The notes under the pieces: generated by a model
The model's input: the letters and a program-made list of their open reading frames with translations, nothing else
Database searches by the model: none
Told to the model about the DNA's origin: nothing
Program-made: the position numbers and the translations under genes
Assembly (NCBI GenBank): GCA_021397835.1
Contig: JAJFZO010000889.1
Location: 5,270,001 to 5,334,000 of the forward strand
From: Moringa oleifera
Lineage: Eukaryota > Streptophyta > Magnoliopsida > Brassicales > Moringaceae
Reading direction: 5' to 3'
Length of the DNA: 64,000 nucleotides
In this document: positions 24,731 to 35,680 of the stretch, one piece after another
Position numbering within the stretch: the stretch's first letter is position 1
Layout of the letters: the number at the start of each line of letters is the position of its first letter

Positions 24731-26142
24731 ATGGAGGTAGCTCAAGTGCTTCATATGAACGGAGGAGATGGAGAAACAAGTTATGCAATCAACTCCCTCG
24801 TTCAGGTAACTCTTCATTAATATACACCCAGATCAGATATGGATTCATTCGATATGTTTTTCTATCATGTTGTATGCACATCTTTTTTTTTTTTTTTTCA
24901 CTTGGAAGGACAACATCCTAATGAAGTTGATTTCTTGTTTAAATTATGGGTCAGCGAAAAGTGATAAACATGGCTAAGCATGTCAGGGAGGAAGCCATAA
25001 CCAATCTATACTGCAGTTCCTTGTCTGCAAGCTTGGCCATAGCGGATTTGGGTTGTTCATCAGGGCCGAACACGTTGTTTGTGGTGAGCGAGCTGATCAA
25101 AATGGTGGACAAGACTCGTCGTTCGTTAGGTCGACCGCCACCGGAGTATCAAGTCTTCCTGAATGATCTTCCAGGGAATGACTTCAACACTATCTTCAGG
25201 TCATTGTCAAGCTTTCAGGAGAAACTCAGAGACCAAACAGGACCCTGTTTCTTCACCGGAGTGCCTGGCTCTTTCTACAACAGGCTTTTCCCTGCCAAGA
25301 GCCTGCATTTTGTCCACTCTTCTTACAGCCTTCAATGGCTATCCAAGGTAATTTCTTAAACATAAAACTGAAGCCCCATTGACATGGCATTAATCTACGT
25401 AAAGCGTGTTATATATAGCTGCAAGTGTAATTTATTAACAGGTTCCTGAAGGGCTGGAGAATAACAAAAGGAACATTTACATGGCTTGTACTAGTCCTCC
25501 GGAGGTGCTTCAAGCTTACTATAAGCAATTTCAAAGGGATTTTTCCATGTTTCTTAAGTGTCGATCGGAAGAATTGGTGGAAGGAGGCCGCATGGTTTTG
25601 ACGTTTCTGGGGAGAAGAAGCCCAGATCCCTCCAGCAAAGAGTGTTGTTACATTTGGGAGCTGTTGGCTGTGGCTCTCAGCGACATGGTCTCTGAGGTAT
25701 CCCTATACCTTCCCTTCCTTTTAACTTAATTTCTGGTAAAAAAAAATGCAGTGAAATGATGAAGTATTGATTCCAGGGGATCATAGAGGAAGAGAAACTG
25801 GACTCCTTCAACATCCCCCAGTACACACCATCCCCAGAAGAAGTGAAGTCTGAGGTTCTAAAAGAAGGAAGCTTCGCAGTTAACCGTCTTGAGGTCACCG
25901 AAGTCCACTGGAATGCTTACGACAGTAGCTTTAGCCCCTCCCATGGATCCAACAACGCTGGATACATCGTAGCGAATTGCATGAGAGCCGTGGCCGAGCC
26001 CTTGCTTATCAGCCATTTCGGTGAAGTTATCCTCGACGGCGTATTCCAGCGGTACCAGAAGATCCTTGCCGATCGCATGGCAAAAGAGAACACCGAGTTT
26101 GTCAACGTCACTATTTCTGTTATTAAACTGAAGGGTGCCTGA
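24731..26142 (+). CDS. SABATH methyltransferase, salicylate/benzoate MT type, copy 1
   Basis: SAM-dependent methyltransferase expected to convert a small aromatic or related acid to its methyl ester, usually a volatile or signal compound. Exons are 24731-24805, 24955-25347, 25442-25696 and 25777-26142, giving 362 residues. The protein begins [22 protein letters not shown]-binding motif I is [11 protein letters not shown] with Asp56; NDLPGNDFN carries Asp96; [10 protein letters not shown] follows. The overall wording (SLYSG-like region, [23 protein letters not shown]) is that of SAMT/BSMT proteins. The pocket position equivalent to Met150 of Clarkia SAMT is Gln152, next to the conserved Trp153; the second clamp Met is kept (Met310, CMRAV). 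The C-terminus is three residues longer than in the other copies (KLKGA end). The substrate may therefore not be salicylate. Confidence 0.95.
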
Positions 26143-28237
26143 CAACCACGCTTTACTCGACGACTCTCAAAATTAGCTTGTAATATTATTTTCTTGGACC
26201 CATAAATAAAGGTGTGTAATAATTTTAGTTTTACTGGACAGTTTTTGAACCATCACGAACTATCCCCTTTCAATCACTGTGACTCATAATTTTTATTATA
26301 ATTATGAATTTTAAGATATTAATTAACTATTTTAAGTTTTTCAATCACATTTATTCATAATTTTTATTAATTTTTTAAATATATTAATTAACAATTTTTA
26401 ACTTTCATTCTCAGACAGATTCAATCATCTCCTTAATTTTACTTTCATAGCTAGCAAGTACTGTTTTTGTTGTGCATCATGTGCTACTGTATGTATGCCA
26501 GCACACAAACACAAGATTTGAGCAGTTTTGCGGGGTATAATTTGTAATGATATAATAATAAATTTGTAAGTATGAATGATTTAAATAATAAATATAATTA
26601 ACCACTCATTAATTTTTTCACGTCTTATAATAACTCAAAGATACCGGATGGTTTAAATATTATTTTAGAATATTAATGGTCAAAGTGGGATTCGTATATA
26701 AAAAAAAGGCTATAAAATTAAATTAATGTCCACGTCTCAAGCTTTACGAAAATGAAGCAGTTCTTTTACAAAACTGTATTAATTATACAAAATAATTAGA
26801 TCATCAGATTAATGATACACGTATGCAGGCTTGCGTGTTCCAGTTGATTAGGTCAACTATTATTGGTGACGAGTCAGCTTGTGTATGATAATAATGCAGG
26901 TTTGGCTTACGTTGGTTGATCAAGTGTCCCATGAACTTGCCAGATCCGGTCCGGCGCGAATCATATGTGTCTTGTTTAATTCATGGATTTTTAATTATTT
27001 GGTAGGTGATAAGTCGAGGTTGCTTTCAATTATTTACTGTACTTTGAACGAATTGTGGTAGTGTGCAATTGTCATTAAAAGCCGTATCTTTTTATTGAGA
27101 TTCAGTAAATTATTGTGTGAAAACACAGGGTGCGGGGTCATATGATATATACTTATGGTGATGCTTCTACGACTTGGGGCCGTGTGGGCTCCGGAAGGAA
27201 GACCGACTGTTTGGGACCACGAAATCAATCTAATTGACTATATTACAGTGAATCCATCCACTAGAAAATATGAAATATACATCAATCACGGAAATAAATT
27301 TTGTTGCCCATCTTATTTTGATTGATTTTATTTTAAAAAAATGAAGAATGATATATGTTATTTAATTTATCATTATAAAATAATGAAAACGCTTAATTAT
27401 TTCATTTAATTATTAGATATCAGTATTTTCTTTTTCATATTACTAATGAAAGTTCAAATCAAATGGAAAAACTCTTATCCCCCAACTGTACTCTATTACC
27501 TAACTTACGGCTTTGCACTGTATAAAATGGTAGGACCAATTATATAATGGATCAGAAAGTCTTGAAGTAGGTGCCACCCTCTGCTTAATTTTCCTTTTTT
27601 TATACAAAATAATTTCAGAACTTGGAAATTGTTGCGTAAGCAAGCTGACGGTAGCAAGATGACGGTGGCTGCACATATGTAGTTTTTGGTGCAAAATAAT
27701 TTAATATTGGTTTGGTTTTGTTCCATATGATCAATATGTTAATGCTACATCTTTTGCATCCTTAATCCTCACAAACCAAAAGGGCTTAGGTTTTATGTTG
27801 GTTCTGGGTTAATTGTAGAACTTATAAATGAAGATACATTAATTAAAATGTAGTCATTGTTATTGTGGGTTTCATCATTTTACTTGTTCATTAAGGGATC
27901 AAAACAGTAACATTTCAAAGTAATTAGAAACAAAAAGTAACTGAGTTTTTTTTCCAAGCTTCAAGATGGTTAGGAAAGTCTGGCACTGCTTTTATCTACA
28001 TTGATCATATAAAATTAATTAATCATAAGTTGATGATTGACGGAAGTTATACAGTTCCCAGTTTCTGGTATTTTAAGGTTTTTAAGAAAAAGAAAGTCTA
28101 ATTTATAAGTATATATATGTATATATATATATATATTTATTTATTTCTGGCTATGATTGGCTTCAGCACTGTCTCACCTACTTGTTTTTATGGTCGAACA
28201 GAGCCTAAGATCAAAAAATTGTTGCACGACCCACTTG
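26143..28237. other. Intergenic spacer between SABATH copies 1 and 2
   Basis: About 2.1 kb, AT-rich. At 26271-26405 an imperfect tandem pair of about 70 bp is visible (CAATCAC...TTCATAATTTTTATTA...ATATTAATTAAC twice). From about 27640 to 28080 the sequence is alignable with 31390-31740 upstream of copy 3 (shared GACGGTGG, TTTCAAAGTAATTA and TTGATGATTGA words), marking a segmental duplication. A TA/TG dinucleotide run stands at about 28110-28135. No gene is supported. Confidence 0.6.
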
Positions 28238-28325
28238 TATAAAGCCATAGCTTTCTGCAAAAGGAGCACGCATTTCACTTAAACTGATTCAAAGCAGCAA
28301 AAAGGAAAAAGACTTAGATCGAGAA

Positions 28326-28359
<34 letters not shown>
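28238..28359 (+). promoter_or_regulatory. Altered promoter and GA-rich leader of SABATH copy 2
   Basis: At the place where copies 1 and 3 have TATAAAT (GCTGTCTATAAATAG, GCTTTCTATAAATTG), copy 2 reads CTTTCTGCAAAAGGAG at about 28251-28266, so the ancestral TATA box is gone. The GAGGCAAGCAG box is also missing. A different TATAAA lies upstream at 28238-28243, 122 bp before the ATG. The leader ends in a longer GA run (about 28333-28359) that abuts the start codon. Confidence 0.65.
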
Positions 28360-28364
<5 letters not shown>

Positions 28365-29750
28365 AGTAGCTCAAGTGCTTCACATGAATGGAGGAGATGG
28401 AGAAACAAGTTATGCTACCAACTCCCAGCTTCAGGTGTCTCTTAATTAATATACACCCAGATCAGATATGGATTCATAAATTGTATTTGTATCATGTTCA
28501 AAGATCTTTCTTCACTTGCATAGACAAAATTGTAATGAATTTTTTTTCTTGTTTAAATTTTGGGACAGCAAAAGGCGATAAACAAGGCGAAGCATGTCAG
28601 GGAGGAAGCCATGGTCAGTCTATACTGCAGTTCCTTGCCCGCAAGCCTGGTCAGAGCGGACTTGGGTTGTTCATCAGGACCAAACACGTTGTTTGTGGTG
28701 AGCGAGCTGATCAAAATGGTGGACAATACTCGTCGTTCGTTAGGTCGACCGCCACCGGAGTATCAAGTCTTCCTGAATGATCTTCCAGGGAATGACTTCA
28801 ACACTATCTTCAGGTCATTGTCAAGCTTTCAGGAGAAACTCAGAGACCAAACAGGACCCTGTTTCTTCACCGGAGTGCCTGGTTCTTTCTACAACAGGCT
28901 TTTCCCTGCCAAGAGCCTGCATTTTGTCCACTCTTCTTACAGCCTTCAATGGCTATCCAAGGTAATTTCTTAAACATAAAACTTAAACCCCATTGACATG
29001 GCGCCAATCTACGTAAAGCGTGTTATATACAGCTGCAAGTGTAATTTATTAACAGGTTCCTGAAGGGCTGGAGAATAACAAAAGGAACATTTACATGGCT
29101 TGTACTAGTCCTCCGGAGGTGCTTCAAGCTTACTATAAGCAATTTCAAAGGGATTTTTCCATGTTTCTTAAGTGTCGATCGGAAGAACTGGTGGAAGGAG
29201 GCCTCATGGTTTTGACGTTTCTGGGGAGAAGAAGCCCAGATCCCTCCAGCAAAGAGTGTTGTTACATTTGGGAGCTGTTGGCTGTTGCTCTCAGCGACAT
29301 GGTCTCTGAGGTATCCCTATACCTTCCCTTTCTTTTAACTTCTTAATTTCTGGTAAAAAAACATGCAGTGAAATGATGAAGTATTGATTCCAGGGGATCA
29401 TAGAGGAAGAGAAACTGGACTCCTTCAACATCCCCCAGTACACACCATCCCCAGAAGAAGTGAAGTCTGAGGTTCTAAGAGAAGGAAGCTTCGCAGTTAA
29501 CCGTCTTGAGGTCACTGAAGTCCACTGGAATGCTTACGACAGCAGCTTTAGCCCCTCGCATGGATTTAACAACGCTGGATACAACGTCGCGAATTGCATG
29601 AGAGCAGTGGCCGAGCCCTTGCTTGTCAGCCATTTCGGTGAAGTCATCCTCGACGGCGTGTTCCAGCGGTACCAGATGATCCTTGCCGATCGCATGGCAA
29701 AAGAGAACACCGAGTTTGTCAACGTCACTATTTCTGTCACTAAAAACTGA
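28360..29750 (+). CDS. SABATH methyltransferase, copy 2 (possibly decaying)
   Basis: Same four-exon structure as copy 1: 28360-28434, 28569-28961, 29056-29310 and 29394-29750, 359 residues, no stop or frameshift. From the middle of exon 2 to the end it is almost identical to copy 1, introns included. The start of exon 2 differs sharply: NKAKHV replaces NMAKHV, and motif I reads [10 protein letters not shown] where the others have [10 protein letters not shown]. This puts Arg54 into a normally hydrophobic beta strand next to the SAM-binding Asp56. The pocket residue is Gln152 as in copy 1. Together with the changed promoter this suggests weakened function, although the frame remains open. Confidence 0.9.
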
Positions 29751-32300
29751 ATCACGAAGTAGTAGATATTAAGACACGTAGGCCTTGTATTTGCACTCCT
29801 CTAGCGTGTCTGAATAAATGCAAAAGGGTATTATTTTCAAAGTCAAATATACTATGTTTCTATAGTACAAGTGGAAGAGAAGAAAATGGGGGAAAAAAAA
29901 AAGAAAAAGAAAGGACAGAGTGAAATGGTTTAGATCTTAGGTCAGTTGGTTCTCAGCCACATGACCAAGTTATGGATATGATTTTGATCTTAGGCGAGTA
30001 TGTCTTTTGCCACCAGTTTTCTTCTGAGCATGAATGATTTAGTTCTGATATTCTAGCAAATCAATCTGAGATGAATTGAAGGAGCTGTTTATTCATAAAA
30101 AGAGCCATTTCAATAATTAAACCACATAAATTGATTGTCTACACATCAAGCCGGCGATTCTGTGACCAACTGGGCTCCAGCCTGCAGACTGCATGCTGTT
30201 GGGCCCCTTTGCTTTTATCTCCTTAGCTATATGGAATCCAGGTTCATTTAGCAAGAAAACTCTTTTCGTCCGGAATATCAAACAATCATCAAGATTTTTT
30301 ATTGATTTAGATAATGTTATTTTTCAAAATATGCATGATAATTTAATAAAAAATAATTTAAAATTTTAATTTATTTTTATATATTAACATATTAAAAATA
30401 AAAATAATATTTCATTTTTCTATTGAAACTTCATCATCAACTTAAATTTGAAAAATACTTATTTATCACAATACAAGTAAAATGTCATTGGTTTGGAAGG
30501 TAGAAAATGATTAAGAATCATAAATCAAATATGCATAAAATAAATATAAAACATGTAAAAAAAAGTTAAAAAAAATCTTGAACTTAGTCTACTTTTTAAT
30601 TTAAATTAATCTCAATATATTTTACATCAATTGTGTATTAAACATTTCAATTTAACCTAAATTAATTGGATGTTGATCCAAGTCTATAATTTTGAAAAAA
30701 TTAAAATAATCTTTTTTTAAAAAATACAATAAAAATAACTAAAATAAATTATATGTTTTATTTTTAGTCAATTTATTAATTTTAAACAATATTCATTAGT
30801 TTTTTTAAATTATTAATTTTTGAAAAATTATGTATTAAAAATATTTTTATAATAAAAATATTTTAAAAATTTTTGATAACAGTTAGAATATTTTCTTAAT
30901 ATATAAAATTTTAAATTAAAAAATTATTATATAAAAAATTTAATTTAAATAGTTATTTTAAAAAATTAATGATACAAAATTAAATTATAACATATACAAT
31001 TAATCCAAATTAATTGATTTTTTTGACATCTTAAAAAAAAAAAAGAAGCTTAAATCAGTAGCTGATAAATAGGCTTCTATATGTTAGCTAACCCCAAATT
31101 ATTATCTGAAAAGGCATATTTAATTCATCTTTTCCCATTGAAGTAATACAGTTGTCTGTTAGAGAGCAGATCAACAATGACACCTCCAATTTGTGGAGCT
31201 AATGTTTTCCAGAATTTATGCCGATATCTAAAACCTATAGGCGTACAACCTATACGGACCAAGGCTTGTCTGAGTGATCCATAAATGGCCACGTGGATAA
31301 CCTCATCTCCACTTTATTTTCTCAGACTTAACACGTGTTTCATTTTTGAACAATTTGAATTCGGCCTTTTTAATGATGTAAGTTCAGATCTTAGAAATTG
31401 TGACGGTGGATGCACATTCGCAATGTTTTTGTTTAGTTGCTTGTCAAAGGATTATCAATAGTTATTTAATGTGGGTTTGGTTTCGTTGCATCTTAATCTT
31501 TGGGTGAGTAAAACTTAATTTTATGAACAAACATCATTTTACAGGTTCATTAAGTATATATCAAACTAGAAAAATTTCAAAGTAATTAATAAAACTGAAA
31601 ATAAGAAGTTTTTCTCCGAGCATTAGGACTGTTAATGCCTCCCCTTTTATTTTTTTCGATATCTATATAGATTTCATATAATAAATGATTTGATGATTGA
31701 TGGAAATTATGTGGTTCAGTTTTTGAAATTTTAAGTCCTAAAAATATTATTTTTTAAAAAAATTAATTTACAAATTTTTTATAAATATTATTTAAAATCT
31801 TGAATTTTATCTTTATTTTTCAATCAAACCATAATTTTCAAAATATACCTAAATAAATTTTGATATATTGATTATTTTATTTAGATTAAATATTAATTTA
31901 AAATAATTATAATTTTTTATTATTAAAATAATTAAAAACTACTTAAATGGATTTTATACTTTATTTTGATTTTATTTTTTTAAATTTTTAAAAATTACAA
32001 CTGGTTAATTATTTTTTGTAAATTTTTTAAAATTTTAATAGTGTATTTTTTAAGGAAAAATATTCTCGATACTTAAAAAATTTTAAACTTTTTTACTAGT
32101 TTGAATTTTGTTTACATATACAAAAATTATAAATTAAAATTCGTTGTAAAATATTTTTAATTTAAATATTTTTGATATTTAAATTTTTTAATAAAATTTA
32201 ATTTTAATAAAACTAAAATATTAAAATTTTTTTAGATATGTTTTAAAAATAAATATTAAAATAAAATTTAAGGTTTGAAAGGATGGTTATTTATTTATTG
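29751..32300. other. Intergenic spacer between SABATH copies 2 and 3
   Basis: About 2.5 kb. The first 300 bp align with the region after copy 3 (33778-34080): shared GATATTAAGA, TTTAGATCTT, GCCACCA and GATATTCTA words. The middle, about 30290-31060 and 31740-32280, is very AT-rich and structureless. The part at about 31390-31740 aligns with the region upstream of copy 2. No gene is supported. Confidence 0.6.
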
Positions 32301-32307
32301 TGCAAAA

Positions 32308-32340
32308 GAGGCAAGCAGCCATACCTAGCTTTCTATAAAT
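32308..32340 (+). promoter_or_regulatory. Core promoter of SABATH copy 3
   Basis: GAGGCAAGCAG at 32308-32318 and TATAAAT at 32334-32340, 85 bp before the ATG, match the copy 1 arrangement. The leader is purine-rich, but the long GA microsatellite of copies 1 and 2 is interrupted here. Confidence 0.7.
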
Positions 32341-32418
32341 TGGGCATGCGTCTCACATAACCTAAAGCAGGAAACAAGAGCAAGACAGAGAGAACTTAAG
32401 GGAGATACAGCCAGAGAG

Positions 32419-33777
32419 ATGGAAGTGGCTCAAGTGGTTCACATGAACGGAGGAGAAGGTGAAACAAGTTATGCTACCAACTCCCTGCTTCAGGTATATA
32501 ACTATTCCTTAGTATACTCCCAGATCCGATCATAACTCACACACACTTGCATGGACAAAATGGAAGTAAAGTTTCTTTTTGGTTTAAATTTTGGAACAGC
32601 GAAAAGTGATAAACATGGCTAAGCATGTCAGGGAGGAAGCCATAACCAGTCTATACTGCAGTTCCTTGCCTGCAAGCCTGGCCATAGCGGACTTGGGTTG
32701 TTCATCAGGGCCAAACACTTTGTTTGTGGTGAGTGAGCTGATCGAAATGGTGGATAAGACTCGTCGTTCGTTAGGGCAACAGTCACCAGAGTATCAAGTC
32801 TTCCTGAATGATCTCCCAGGGAATGATTTCAACACCATCTTCAGGTCATTGCCAAGCTTACAGAAGAAACTCAAACACCAAACTGGGCTTTGTTTCTTCA
32901 CTGGAGTTCCTGGTTCTTTCTACGACAGGCTTTTTCCTGCCAAGAGCCTGCATTTTATCCACTCTTCTTACAGCCTTCACTGGTTATCCCAAGTAAATTC
33001 TTGAACATAAACTCATTTGTTTTCCCTATTGACATAACATTCACGTAAAGGGTGTTAAGTAGTAGTAACTGTAATTTATTAACAGGTTCCTGAAGGGCTG
33101 GAGGATAACAAAGGGAATATTTACATGGCTAGTACTAGTCCCCCCAACGTGTTTCAAGCTTACTACAAGCAATTTCAAAGGGATTTTTCTATGTTTTTGA
33201 AGTATCGTTCGGAGGAATTGGTGGAGGGAGGCCGCATGGTTGTGACTCTTCTGGGAAGAAGAAGCCCAGATCCCTCCAACAAAGAGTGTTGTTACATTTG
33301 GGAGCTTTTGGCTATTGCTCTCAATGACATGGTCTCAGAGGTACACAACTCTCCTTGTGACTTTCTTATATATTATTTTTCTCGTAAAAAGTACCCGTAA
33401 AATTATAGGGTTAACTGCAGGGGCTCATAGAGGAAGAGAAACTGCACTCCTTCCACATTCCTAACTACACACCATCACCGGAAGAAGTGAAATCTGAGGT
33501 TCTGAAGGAAGGAAACTTCACTGTTCATCGTCTCGAGGTCACTGAAATCCACTGGAATGCTTGCCACAGTAGCTTTACCCCCTCCCATGCATTTAACAAC
33601 GCCGGATACAACGTGGCAAGTTGCATGAGAGCCGTGGCAGAGCCCTTGCTCGTGAACCATTTTGGTGAAGTCATCATCGACTGCGTCTTCCACAGGTACC
33701 AGAAGATCCTCGCGGATCGCATGGCCAAAGAGAACACCCAATTTATCAACATCACTATTTCTGTCATTAAAAATTGA
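32419..33777 (+). CDS. SABATH methyltransferase, copy 3
   Basis: Third tandem copy, exons 32419-32493, 32600-32992, 33086-33340 and 33421-33777, 359 residues. All motifs of the family are kept: [11 protein letters not shown] with Asp56, [19 protein letters not shown] and [10 protein letters not shown]. The pocket position that is Gln152 in copies 1 and 2 is His152 here (SYSLHWLSQ), and Asn134 is Asp. His at this position is also seen in jasmonate- and xanthine-methylating SABATH enzymes as I remember them. Exon 2 ends in CAA before GTAAAT rather than AAG before GTAATT. Promoter and reading frame look intact, so this is probably a functional enzyme with a preference distinct from copies 1 and 2. 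Confidence 0.95.
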
Positions 33778-34713
33778 ATCATGAAACGGTGGATATTAAG
33801 ATTGTAAACCTCGTACTTCTGTCTTCTTGCTAATAATCAAGCTTCATGTATTATTTTTATGGTGAAATTAATTAGTGTACTGCATTTTTATATAAGTAGA
33901 AGAGAAAATTAAAGCTAAAAAGGAAAGAACGTTGAACAGTTTAGATCTTGTAGGTTGAACTTGATCCACATGAAACAATATTTATGGAGGATATGTACCA
34001 TGATCAAAGTTTAGATACTCAGCCACCACTTTCTGGAGCATAAAGGACTAATGAGTTATGATATTCTATAAACCAAATTAATTAAGTAGTCTTTTAATTT
34101 TTTTTTTAAAAAGCAATTTTCTGTCAATTAAATTACATCAGTTTGATGCATGATTTATTCTTCTTATACTGTCCACGTATTCAGCAATCTTACAATTCTA
34201 TTACCAAATTAATGCTGCAGGCAGTAATCTTGTTGGGCTCTTTTGTTTCATTTCTCTGCAGTATTCTTTTAGCAAGAAAAAACGAGAAAGGTAAACCAAA
34301 CCACCAGATCATAACGGTTGAATTTGTGGCAATAGAAAAATGTCACATCGTCATCAAGTTGTGTTTGCTATGGTGACAATTCATAATCACCCGGTGGCTT
34401 GTTGTGTTTACAGTTTTCCTGTTTTGACTCTTTCTCTTTGCTTACAGCACATGGTACAAGGAATCAAACAATCATGCAATTACGTCTAAGTAGAAAAGAT
34501 AATAAATTAATAAAGTAATGCCAATTCAAAGAAATTAATCAAACACGAGCAAGAACGGAGAGAAAGACGAACCTCTAGAAGATCGCCGTAGGCTGTTGAA
34601 CAACCTAGGAATCTATCAGGCCGGCTTTCCCAGGATTCTTCTTTAAATAAGGTAATACTGATCACCAACGATGCTTATAGTAACACTGTAAATTAGAACA
34701 GTCTTTTCTTGCT
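33778..34713. other. Intergenic spacer, SABATH copy 3 to HIPP gene
   Basis: About 940 bp. The first 300 bp are the end of the SABATH duplication unit. The rest should hold the promoter of the metal-binding protein; a TTTAAATAA word at about 34643 is a weak TATA candidate. The ORF at 34143-34376 has no family signature. Confidence 0.5.
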
Positions 34714-35247
34714 ATGGTTCAGAGAACAGTGTTGAAGGTCGATATTTCATGCCTGAAATGCAAGAAGAAGCTCCTCAAAGCAGTATCTTCTCTTCAAGGT
34801 AACCATAAAAAGTTTTCTTAAAACAGCAAATTTTCTTATGTTATTGTAAAACAATGAAATGTTCTTTTTATGTCTAATTATGGCTTTTTGTTTCTTTCAA
34901 ATTATTCTTGGCGTCCGGCAAACGCAGGTGTTGATAAAATCGAAGTTGATGCGGCAAAGGGTACGCTGACGGTAACAGGGGACGCAGACCCATACGACAT
35001 CGTAGTGCGTACAAGGAAGGCAGGCAGGTTTGCTGAGGTGGTGAGCGTTGGCCCTCCGCCCCCGCCTACTCCAGCTCCCCAGAAGCAAGATGGGCAAAAG
35101 AAGCCCGAAGAAAAGAAACCCGACGACAACAAGCCCGATCCAAAAGGCCAGACTCATTTGCCTCATAGCTGCCCGATATGCGAGAGAGTGACCGTGGTCC
35201 ATCGGAGCCGATACGATGAGCCCAACACGGCCTGTTCTATTATGTGA
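34714..35247 (+). CDS. Heavy-metal-associated isoprenylated plant protein (HIPP), small
   Basis: Predicted metallochaperone-like protein anchored to membranes by a lipid. Exons are 34714-34798 and 34928-35247, 134 residues. The ATG at 34714 starts an HMA domain of about 65 residues with the metal-binding pair in ISCLKCKKK, followed by a beta-alpha-beta pattern (GVDKIEVDAAKGTLTVTGD). The middle is a Pro/Lys/Asp-rich linker (PPPPPTPAPQ, KKPDDNKPDPK). Near the end there is a second Cys pair in HSCPICERV. The protein ends in a CaaX box, CSIM, which should be farnesylated. The intron splits the HMA domain at Gln28/Gly29, as in many HIPPs. The metal and partner are unknown. Confidence 0.92.
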
Positions 35248-35680
35248 TTATTTAACTAGCAAGTGAACTTACAAGTTTCTACTGTATCTCAGTGACAAGA
35301 AAGGGAACAGCGTCGTTTTGGACGAAGTTTCTGACTTTTCCCACTATTTTTTGATGCATTAAAAACTCCTTGTCTTGCTTTTTCCGAAGTGATAAATGAA
35401 ATATGGGTTAAGGGAAAATACGTCAGGGGAAGGGAAACAAAAGGGCAGAGAAAATACTTGAAATGCCAATTATAGCCTTGCGCTTTTTCTAGAATATCAC
35501 ATACACCACCCATCCTACCAGTATATTTAGCCGTTATAGTTCCCGTGCGTTGGATGGGTGCCTCCCACCAAAACAGAAACCGACATCAGAACAATTGAGG
35601 CCAGCTAGTTCTTTCATCTATCCAACACCAATACTCTAATTCGGTCTAACTGGAGTCTCTCGCTCGTTAAGTTTCAAAAA
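35248..35680. other. Short intergenic region upstream of the Tm-1-like gene
   Basis: About 430 bp between two same-strand genes; it holds the HIPP 3' UTR and the Tm-1-like promoter. I see a weak TATATTTA near 35523 and no repeat or RNA gene. Confidence 0.5.
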
